DNA of 14,325 nt from DAOTXN01 sp034435435 (GTDB lineage: Bacteria; Chloroflexota; Anaerolineae; S140-20), in the NCBI GenBank assembly GCA_034435435.1, contig DAOTXN010000165.1, positions 1 through 14,325 on the forward strand, written 5' to 3'. A program made the translations under genes and the position numbers. The notes beneath the pieces were generated by a model that saw nothing but the letters and a program-made list of their open reading frames with translations, was not told the DNA's origin and made no database searches. Position 1 is the stretch's first letter, and each line of letters begins with the position of its first letter. Positions 6,698 through 12,272 of the stretch are shown here, in pieces.

Positions 6698-6732
6698 AAC
6701 CCTTGCGAAGGTCTGTAGCCTTCGCAAGGGTT
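6698..6732 (-). terminator. Strong hairpin between potD and the AOR gene
   Basis: A perfect 14-bp inverted repeat AACCCTTGCGAAGG / CCTTCGCAAGGGTT with a 7-nt loop starts 9 nt after the potD stop. In the minus direction it is followed by TTTGCCTTTT, so it fits an intrinsic terminator or an RNA-stabilising 3' end for the transporter mRNA. The AOR ribosome binding site lies immediately beyond it. Confidence 0.65.
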
Positions 6733-6740
6733 AATATCCA

Positions 6741-7847
6741 CTACTGGCTCTTGATCTCGGTCCAGACCCGGTCGCGCAGTTGTTGCGCCTCGCCTAGAGG
6801 CTTGCTCCACTCCATTTTTTGCATGACCTCGTCGGGCGGGTAAATGCCGGGGTCCTCAAGAATCTCCGCCGGGATCAATTCTTTGGCGGCGGCATTGGGA
6901 CTGGCGTAATAGACAAACTCGACGTTCCTGGCCGCGATGTCGGGGCGCAGCAAAAAGTCGATCCACACCATGGCCGTGTAAAAGCGGTCGGGATCCTTGG
7001 CGACTTCTTTGGGAACGCACAGGTTGTCGGCCCACACGATGCCCCCTTCTTTGGGGATGATGTAGCCAATGGATTCGTCTTCGGCCATGGCCTGAAAGAT
7101 GTCGCCGCTCCAGCCGTGAGCCATCACGATCTCTTCGTTAGCCAGCAGGTCCTCAAATTGTTCGCTGTCGAACGTATGTACGTAGGATTTGATGTCCATG
7201 ACGAGCTGCTTGGCCTGCTCGATCTCGGCGGGATCGGTGCTGTTGACCGAGTAGCCCAGGTATTTGAGCGCCGCGCCCAACACTTCGGTCGAGTCATTGA
7301 GCAGGCTGTAGGCGCCGGCGTATTCTTTGGCGACCTGCGGGTCGAACAGGTAAGCCCAACTGTCGGGCGGCTGCGCGACGTAATCGGTGTCGTAGCCAAT
7401 GCCGGTGGTGCCCCACATATAGGGGATGCAATACACGAGGCCCGGATCGTAGGGCGGATCGGCGAAAAACGGATCGAGATTGCCCAGGTTGGTCAGCCGC
7501 GCCTTGTCGAGCGGCGTCAGCATGTCTAGCTCGATCATGGTGGAGACCATGTAATCCGAGGGCACGATCACATCAAAGCCGGTCGCGCCGCCTTGTAGCT
7601 TGGCCAGCAGGTCCTCATTGCTGCCAAAGGTCGTCTCGCGCACTTGTACGCCGTATTCTTGCTCAAATAGATCGTAAACCTCTGGCTCGATGTACTCGGA
7701 CCAGTTGAAAAAATAAAGCTCTTGGACCAGCTTGGGTTCGGCGGCCTGGGCCGGAGTTTCTGCAGGCGCTTCTTTTTCCTCCTCCTTTTTGCCGCACGCG
7801 CTCAATACGAGCAAAACAACCAGGACCAGCAAGAATAGCTTTTTCAT
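6741..7847 (-). CDS. potD: Spermidine/putrescine ABC transporter substrate-binding lipoprotein
   Basis: A 368-residue extracytoplasmic binding protein. The signal peptide (MKKLFLLVLVVLLVLSAC) ends in a lipobox LSAC with acylated C18, followed by a Lys/Glu-rich tether. Alignment from memory with E. coli PotD shows conserved ligand residues: NWSEY (48-52), D185 and E188 in LLNDSTEV, W246 in HGWSGD, and W272 and D274 in PKEGGIVWADNL. These positions hold the polyamine amines and chain in PotD, so a polyamine substrate is likely; putrescine versus spermidine cannot be decided. I chose the ATG at 7847 because it has AGGAGG seven nt upstream and starts the signal peptide; a reading from 7886 adds 13 residues before it. 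It is the last gene of a complete potA-B-C-D set, 62 nt after potC. Confidence 0.95.
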   Translation of the reverse strand: MKKLFLLVLVVLLVLSACGKKEEEKEAPAETPAQAAEPKLVQELYFFNWSEYIEPEVYDLFEQEYGVQVRETTFGSNEDLLAKLQGGATGFDVIVPSDYMVSTMIELDMLTPLDKARLTNLGNLDPFFADPPYDPGLVYCIPYMWGTTGIGYDTDYVAQPPDSWAYLFDPQVAKEYAGAYSLLNDSTEVLGAALKYLGYSVNSTDPAEIEQAKQLVMDIKSYVHTFDSEQFEDLLANEEIVMAHGWSGDIFQAMAEDESIGYIIPKEGGIVWADNLCVPKEVAKDPDRFYTAMVWIDFLLRPDIAARNVEFVYYASPNAAAKELIPAEILEDPGIYPPDEVMQKMEWSKPLGEAQQLRDRVWTEIKSQ

Positions 7848-7867
7848 TCTTGTTCCTCCTTTTGTAG

Positions 7868-7914
7868 ATTGGAACCAATTTACCAACCCTCAATTTTCCC
7901 ATTCCCAATTTACC
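7868..7914 (-). repeat. Degenerate AATTGG-type short repeats after potC
   Basis: The potC-potD gap holds two copies of CCAATTTACC (7875-7884 and 7905-7914, plus strand) and several AATTG or ATTGG words between them. ATTGG-AA-CCAAT at 7868-7879 can form a small hairpin. The right copy contains the potC stop codon. Confidence 0.6.
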
Positions 7915-8749
7915 TCACACTCGCTCCTTCACCACCTCCTCTCCGCTGGAAAGCCAGCGACAGGATGACGAGTCCCATCGAAGCCAGCAGCATCAGGCTC
8001 GACAGCGCGTTGATGTCGGGCTTGACGCCGGTTTTGACCAGCGAGTAGATGCGCAGGGCCAATAGCGATTCGTTGCCCGAGGTGAAAAACGTGATCACAT
8101 AGTCGTCGATAGACAGCGTAAAGGCCGTGAGCGCCCCGCCCACGATGCCGGGGATCAACAGGGGGAAGGTCACCCGCCAAAAGGTCTGCCACTCGTTGGC
8201 CCCGAGGTCCTGGGCGGCCTCTTCCAGACGCGGATCAAAGGCGCTCATGCGGGCGCGCACGATGATGGCGACAAACGAGATATTGAACGCCACGTGCGAG
8301 ATGATCACCGTGGTCAAGCCCTGCGCCATGCCGATCAGTCCAAAGAACGCCAGGAGCATCACCCCCATCGAGATTTCGGGGATGATGATGGGCAGCAAGA
8401 GCAGCGCATCAAAGGGCAGCTTGAGCCGAAAATCCCAGCGTTCCATAGCCACCGATACCATGGTGCCGATGATGGTCGAAAGGACAGTAGTCGCCACAGA
8501 AACCAAGAGTGTGTTGCGCAGGGCGATCAGGAGCAGCTCGTCTTCAAAGACTTTTTTGTACCAGTTGAGGGTAAAGCCATGCCACACAAAGACCGACTTG
8601 GAATCGTTGAAGGAAAAGACGACCAGGATGATGATGGGCAGATAGAGAAAGAGGTAAAAGAGCAGGGCGTGCGTCGACAGCGCCAGTTTGCCCACCCGGA
8701 TGAGCCACCGGCGGTTCGGCCGGCGGAGCGCAGTGCTAGATGCGTTCAT
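7910..8749 (-). CDS. potC: Polyamine ABC transporter permease PotC
   Basis: A 279-residue inner-membrane permease, one of the two channel subunits of the polyamine importer. Six membrane spans are readable, at about 24-46, 78-101, 116-137, 144-164, 199-221 and 247-266. The EAA loop that docks on the ATPase is EEAAQDLGANEWQTFWRVTFP (176-196) with the usual conserved Gly at 183. The ATG at 8749-8747 begins one nt after the potB stop (TGA-G-ATG) with a purine-rich AAGGGGG upstream, so translation is probably coupled. A reading from 8782 overlaps potB by 32 nt and is less likely. PotC and PotB differ in sequence and both have intact EAA loops, consistent with a heterodimeric channel. Confidence 0.95.
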   Translation of the reverse strand: MNASSTALRRPNRRWLIRVGKLALSTHALLFYLFLYLPIIILVVFSFNDSKSVFVWHGFTLNWYKKVFEDELLLIALRNTLLVSVATTVLSTIIGTMVSVAMERWDFRLKLPFDALLLLPIIIPEISMGVMLLAFFGLIGMAQGLTTVIISHVAFNISFVAIIVRARMSAFDPRLEEAAQDLGANEWQTFWRVTFPLLIPGIVGGALTAFTLSIDDYVITFFTSGNESLLALRIYSLVKTGVKPDINALSSLMLLASMGLVILSLAFQRRGGGEGASVR

Positions 8750-8750
8750 C

Positions 8751-9632
8751 TCACACCCCCTTTCCTGTGGACACGCCCCCACCCCGAGCGACGGCGATGC
8801 GGAAATAGATGACCGTGCCGACCATCATCAGAGCCATCAATACCATCGAGATGGCCGAGCCAAAGGCCCAGTCGTTGGCCGAGCCGAATTGTTGGGTGAT
8901 CAGGTTGCCGAGCATTTGCGATTTGCCGCCGCCTAACAGGTCGGGAGTGATATAAGCCCCCAGCGACGGAATAAAGACGAGGATCGAGCCGGCCACGATG
9001 CCAGGCAGCGTCAGCGGCAGGACCACGCGCGTAAAACTGCGCACCTCGTTGGCGTACAGGTCTTGGGCGGCCTCGACGAGTGAAAAGTCCAGCCCGACGA
9101 TGCTGGCGTAGCAGGGTAATATCATTTCTGTCACCCAGCCGTATACCAGGCCCACAATGACGGCCTGTTCGTTGAACAGCAAGCTCAGTGGACGGTCGAT
9201 CAAGCCCAGGCTGATGAGGATCTCGTTGACGAACCCGCTGCGAGACAGGAGCACGATCCAGGCGTAGGTGCGAATGAGAAAGTTGGTCCAAAAAGGGATC
9301 ATCATCAACAGCAACAAGGTATTGCGCCAGCGGACGGGCCGGGTTGCCATCCAAAAGGCCAGCGGGTAACCGATGAGCAGCGAAAGCAAGGTGGTGGCCC
9401 CGGCGATCCAAAAGGAGCGCAAAAAGATCTTGATGTACAGCGGGTCGATAAAGCGTCGGTAGTTTTCCAGGTTAAACTCGTATACCAGTCCGCCGTAGGT
9501 GCCGCGTTTCAGAAAACTGTAGACCAGGATCACTCCCATCGGCGCCAAAAAAAAGAGGATCAGCCAGCCGGCCGCCGGGGAGATCAGCGTAAAAAGTGTG
9601 GCGCGTTGGCGCCGGGTCTGTACTTTGTGCAC
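8751..9632 (-). CDS. potB: Polyamine ABC transporter permease PotB
   Basis: A 293-residue permease with six predicted spans (about 13-40, 72-96, 106-130, 156-177, 207-226 and 256-280). The EAA loop is EAAQDLYANEVRSFTRVVLP (187-206). It pairs with PotC to form the membrane channel energised by PotA. I chose the GTG at 9632-9630 because AGGAGG lies five nt upstream and it starts 11 nt after the potA stop. The longer reading from 9680 overlaps potA and would give an unusual N-terminus. By order and sequence this is the PotB/PotH-type subunit, which normally precedes PotC/PotI. Confidence 0.95.
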   Translation of the reverse strand: MHKVQTRRQRATLFTLISPAAGWLILFFLAPMGVILVYSFLKRGTYGGLVYEFNLENYRRFIDPLYIKIFLRSFWIAGATTLLSLLIGYPLAFWMATRPVRWRNTLLLLMMIPFWTNFLIRTYAWIVLLSRSGFVNEILISLGLIDRPLSLLFNEQAVIVGLVYGWVTEMILPCYASIVGLDFSLVEAAQDLYANEVRSFTRVVLPLTLPGIVAGSILVFIPSLGAYITPDLLGGGKSQMLGNLITQQFGSANDWAFGSAISMVLMALMMVGTVIYFRIAVARGGGVSTGKGV

Positions 9633-9643
9633 GGCGGCCTCCT

Positions 9644-10723
9644 TTACTCGGTCAGTACCAGGGCGCTGGTCGGGTCCCAACGCACGCTCACGGCATCGCC
9701 CTGATGAAAGGCGCGCGCTTCCTGAAAGGTCAAGTTTTGCTCGCGCACCATCAACGTGCTGCGCTCGGTCAGTTGCACCTGGTAGCGGGTGTCGGTGCCG
9801 ATATAGATCAGCTCGGTGATGCGACCGGCAAAACCCTGTCCATCCGCCGGGGCCAGACTGATTTTTTCGGGGCGCACGGCCACGCTCACCGCCTGCCCGC
9901 GTCGCACGTCAGCCCCGACCTGGGCCGTCACGGGAAGTTGGCCGTCAATCAGCACTGTGGCCCGGTCGCCCTCCAGGTCTTGCACAACGCCCTCTAAAAA
10001 GTTGGTCTCGCCGATAAAGTCGGCCACAAAGCGATTGCGCGGGCGTTCGTAAATCTCCACCGGCGTGCCTTCTTGAAAAACGCGCCCCTGGTGCATCACG
10101 GCGATGCGGTCAGACATGGTCAGGGCTTCTTCCTGGTCGTGGGTCACGTAGACAAAGGTAATGCCCACCTCTTGTTGGAGTTGTTTCAGCTCCAACTGCA
10201 TGGCTTTGCGTAGCTTGAGATCCAGCGCACCCAGCGGCTCGTCGAGCAGCAACACCTCGGGCCGGTTGACCAGCGCCCGCGCCAGGGCGATGCGCTGTTG
10301 TTGCCCGCCGGAGAGCTGGTGTGGTTTGCGGTCGGCAAAACCCGGCAGGCGCACCATTTCCAGCGCCTCTTCCACGCGGCGCTGAATCTCGATCTTGGGC
10401 GCCTTTTTCATCTCTAGCCCAAAGGCGATGTTTTTGCCGATGGTCATGTGCGGAAAGAGGGCATAGCTTTGAAAAACGGTGTTGACGGGGCGCTTGAAGG
10501 CGGGGGTGTCGCCCATTGACTTGCGGTGAATTAGCACGTCGCCCTGTGTGGGCATTTCAAAGCCGGCCACCAGGCGCAGGCTGGTCGTTTTGCCGCAGCC
10601 GCTGGGACCGAGGAGTGAATAGAACTCGCCGTCGCGGATGCGCAGCGTGACATTGTCTACCGCCACCACATCCCCGAACAACTTGGTGACGCTTTCAAGC
10701 TCGACGGCATACGATTCAGTCAT
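9644..10723 (-). CDS. potA: Polyamine ABC transporter ATPase PotA
   Basis: A 359-residue ABC ATPase that drives polyamine uptake. Nucleotide-binding motifs are complete: Walker A GPSGCGKT (39-46), Q-loop Q85, signature LSGGQQQRIALARAL (137-151), Walker B LLLDEP (158-163), and switch H195 in VYVTHDQEEAL. A C-terminal TOBE-type regulatory domain fills about 240-359 (VAVRPEKI at 281-288). The ATG at 10723 has AAGGAGG five nt upstream; a longer reading to 10780 runs through the heptamer repeat and is rejected. It is the first transporter gene, downstream of the SMR gene and the repeat block. No own promoter is obvious, so transcription may come from the SMR promoter or from within the repeat. Confidence 0.95.
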   Translation of the reverse strand: MTESYAVELESVTKLFGDVVAVDNVTLRIRDGEFYSLLGPSGCGKTTSLRLVAGFEMPTQGDVLIHRKSMGDTPAFKRPVNTVFQSYALFPHMTIGKNIAFGLEMKKAPKIEIQRRVEEALEMVRLPGFADRKPHQLSGGQQQRIALARALVNRPEVLLLDEPLGALDLKLRKAMQLELKQLQQEVGITFVYVTHDQEEALTMSDRIAVMHQGRVFQEGTPVEIYERPRNRFVADFIGETNFLEGVVQDLEGDRATVLIDGQLPVTAQVGADVRRGQAVSVAVRPEKISLAPADGQGFAGRITELIYIGTDTRYQVQLTERSTLMVREQNLTFQEARAFHQGDAVSVRWDPTSALVLTE

Positions 10724-10739
10724 AACGGCCTCCTTTTGA

Positions 10740-10816
10740 AAAGTGAAGGGTGAGGAGTGATGCGTGAAACGTGAATTCACGCATCACTCCTCACGTCTCA
10801 CTCCTCACGTTTCACG
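10740..10816. repeat. Eleven-unit heptamer repeat that inverts midway, with an 18-bp perfect inverted repeat
   Basis: Exactly 77 bp in 7-nt steps. On the plus strand five units read nnnGTGA (10740-10774), for example AAAGTGA and GGAGTGA. Then six units read nnTCACn (10775-10816), for example CATCACT and TTTCACG. The opposite orientations create a perfect 18-bp inverted repeat, 10751-10768 with 10776-10793, around a 7-nt loop. In the minus direction the hairpin is followed by TCACTTTTC, so it might terminate or attenuate before potA. The SMR stop codon lies inside a repeat unit. Confidence 0.9.
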
Positions 10817-11125
10817 TAACAAGAATATCGCAATGATCACTAACACAATCCCTACGATTTGCCGAGAACCGAGGGGTTCGTCGAAAAAACGCCAACCCAT
10901 GAGCGTCAGGCCGACGATGGCCACCCCCACCCACAGCGCAAAGATGATGGCTAAGGGGGCCCGCCGCAGCGCAACGGCAAACAAAACGAGCGAACCCACG
11001 TAAACGAGCAAGCCTAAACCGAAATAGGTTGCGATGTCCTTTTCGGCCCACAATTTTAGCGCCAGGTCGCCGATGATCTCTAGCGCCGCCGCGACGGCAA
11101 TCAACGCCAATGTTCCCCAATCCAT
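10805..11125 (-). CDS. Small multidrug resistance (SMR) family membrane exporter
   Basis: A 106-residue protein with four membrane helices (about 4-22, 32-51, 57-78 and 86-103), the normal SMR length. E16 in ALEIIGD corresponds to Glu14 of EmrE, the proton/substrate-coupling residue. ALWVGVAIVGLTLMGW (63-78) matches the conserved third-helix region. SMR proteins export cations such as quaternary ammonium compounds, guanidinium or, for MdtIJ, spermidine, in exchange for protons, working as antiparallel dimers. The ATG at 11125-11123 has only a weak GGAAG upstream; the reading from 11242 adds 39 non-membrane residues and is rejected. It ends inside the heptamer repeat, 81 nt before potA. Proximity to a polyamine importer makes a polyamine-related substrate possible but unproven. 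Confidence 0.85.
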   Translation of the reverse strand: MDWGTLALIAVAAALEIIGDLALKLWAEKDIATYFGLGLLVYVGSLVLFAVALRRAPLAIIFALWVGVAIVGLTLMGWRFFDEPLGSRQIVGIVLVIIAIFLLRET

Positions 11126-11213
11126 GAGCTTCCAATCCTGGCCAGGCGCGCTGCGTAGGATAGCTTGAACGTGTGAAAGATAAACGAGGTCGGGGTGCGC
11201 TGCACACCGGGAA

Positions 11214-11242
11214 AGTGTATTCGGATTTCGTGGAAAAGTCAA
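11214..11242 (-). promoter_or_regulatory. Possible promoter of the SMR gene
   Basis: On the minus strand TTGACT (11242-11237) is followed after 17 nt by TACACT (11219-11214), four of six matches to the -10 consensus. It gives a leader of about 80 nt. Confidence 0.45.
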
Positions 11243-11246
11243 TCAT

Positions 11247-11276
11247 GCTCCTGCCGGTCGCGGACCGGCTTGGAGC
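11247..11276. repeat. Strong GC-rich hairpin in the divergent intergenic region
   Basis: GCTCC (11247-11251) and GCCGGTC (11253-11259) pair with GACCGGC (11263-11269) and GGAGC (11272-11276) around a GCG loop. This gives 12 base pairs with one small bulge. It sits just upstream of the SMR -35 box and about 33 nt before the other gene's -35 region, so it could be a regulator-binding site or a barrier between divergent transcripts. Confidence 0.6.
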
Positions 11277-11308
11277 AATGAAAAGGCACGTCTCCGACGG
11301 CGCCTGCT

Positions 11309-11336
11309 TTGCATGTCGGGACAAGTCGTGTATAAT
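11309..11336 (+). promoter_or_regulatory. Promoter of the TPR-membrane protein gene
   Basis: A perfect TATAAT (11331-11336) lies 16 nt after TTGCAT (11309-11314). Start of transcription would be near 11343, about 48 nt before the chosen ATG. The -35 match is moderate. Confidence 0.55.
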
Positions 11337-11390
11337 TTGTGAGGCTTGTCCTTAGCGCGACTGCTCCGCGTGTCCCTGAGCAGCAGGAAT

Positions 11391-12152
11391 ATGGATAGAG
11401 TGGCAGTTCAAGATCAACGCATCACATCGGCCATTGCCGCCATCAGGTCGGGAGATCAAGGCAAAGCGCGCTCCCTGCTCCAGTTGGCCGTTGCCGATGA
11501 CCCGGAAGACGACCGGGCCTGGCAATGGCTGGCCGTGGTTGCTGCGGACGCTGACGAGCAGCATCGCTGTCTTTATCGCGCGCTCTCGATCAACCCGAAT
11601 AACGAAACCGTCCGCGAGGCGTTACGCCAGCTTGCGCCGGAAAACCAGACCCTCGTCCCGACCGTCGCTGCGCCGACCCTGCCGGTGCCGACCGTGTTTC
11701 AACCCATCGTCTACTATGACCGTCCCCCCACCCATCGCCTCTCCTCTTATATCATCGCCACCTTTTTGTTTTGTGTCACAGGTTTGGGATTCACACTGGT
11801 CATCGCCGGGTCGTTCTTGCCCTGGGTCACTGTAGCAGGGGTCGAGATGTCCGCGCTGGAGCGCGAAGGTTTTTTGACACTCATCACGGGCGTAGTAGGT
11901 ATTTTGACGGCGGCGGTGGGCATTTGGCGCAGCGGGTGCTTATCATTGCTGGCCAGCGTGGCTTCGATCTCGTTCGCCCTGGTGGCGATTGGCGTCTCGG
12001 CCTACAACGTCTTTAGCGTGGCCGAGTCGGATGCTCGCCTGGGGGTAGGCTTTGTCTTTGTCCTCTTGGGCGGCCTCATCGCTATGCTGAGCAGCGTGGT
12101 CAATTCATTCAGCGGATTGACCATGCTCAGTTTTGCCATGCGCGAGCAGTAG
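11391..12152 (+). CDS. TPR-like domain plus four-transmembrane protein of unknown function
   Basis: A 253-residue protein I do not recognise as a named family. Residues 11-82 form two or so TPR-like helical pairs (AIRSGDQGKARSLLQLAVADDP, then AWQWLAVVAAD, then LYRALSINPNNETVREALRQL), a typical protein-binding scaffold. A proline/threonine-rich linker (83-115) leads to four hydrophobic spans at about 118-142, 160-179, 182-207 and 216-237, with FLPWVTV after the first. This layout suggests a cytoplasmic TPR domain tethered to the membrane. The ATG at 11391 was chosen because the promoter -10 is at 11331-11336; it has only a short AGGA close upstream. A TTG at 11346 would add 15 residues but lies almost at the transcription start. 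It reads toward fadD, which has its own promoter. Confidence 0.7.
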   Translation: MDRVAVQDQRITSAIAAIRSGDQGKARSLLQLAVADDPEDDRAWQWLAVVAADADEQHRCLYRALSINPNNETVREALRQLAPENQTLVPTVAAPTLPVPTVFQPIVYYDRPPTHRLSSYIIATFLFCVTGLGFTLVIAGSFLPWVTVAGVEMSALEREGFLTLITGVVGILTAAVGIWRSGCLSLLASVASISFALVAIGVSAYNVFSVAESDARLGVGFVFVLLGGLIAMLSSVVNSFSGLTMLSFAMREQ

Positions 12153-12164
12153 GTTTTTTCCCTG

Positions 12165-12193
12165 TTGACAACTGGTGCGAAAAATTCTATACT
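12165..12193 (+). promoter_or_regulatory. Near-consensus promoter of the acyl-CoA ligase gene
   Basis: TTGACA (12165-12170), 17-nt spacer, TATACT (12188-12193): the best promoter match in the window. It starts 12 nt after the preceding gene's stop. Start of transcription is expected near 12200. Confidence 0.8.
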
Positions 12194-12197
12194 TCAA

Positions 12198-12217
12198 GTG
12201 TCATTTTCTAATGACAC
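12198..12217. promoter_or_regulatory. Inverted repeat on the transcription start, probable repressor operator
   Basis: GTGTCATT, TTCT spacer, AATGACAC: a perfect 8-bp dyad spanning 20 bp that begins at the predicted transcription start of the acyl-CoA ligase gene. Size and position fit a TetR-like or similar dimeric repressor that would respond to fatty acids or acyl-CoA. No regulator gene is present in the window. Confidence 0.6.
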
Positions 12218-12272
12218 ACTCTCCCCGTTTCTTATTAATTGGCCCCACTGTGCATGGAAAAGGAGGAACACA

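Noticed and set aside
5308..7529. Long open frames on the plus strand opposite the AOR and potD genes
   Set aside because: They mirror the codon pattern of strongly supported minus-strand genes and show no recognisable protein features.
10740..10816. CRISPR array
   Set aside because: The period is 7 nt with no spacers, so it is a tandem heptamer repeat and not a CRISPR.
12165..12272. N-terminal extension of the acyl-CoA ligase from a TTG
   Set aside because: The TTG is part of the TTGACA -35 box and the stretch contains the -10 and the operator; the ATG at 12273 has an excellent ribosome binding site.
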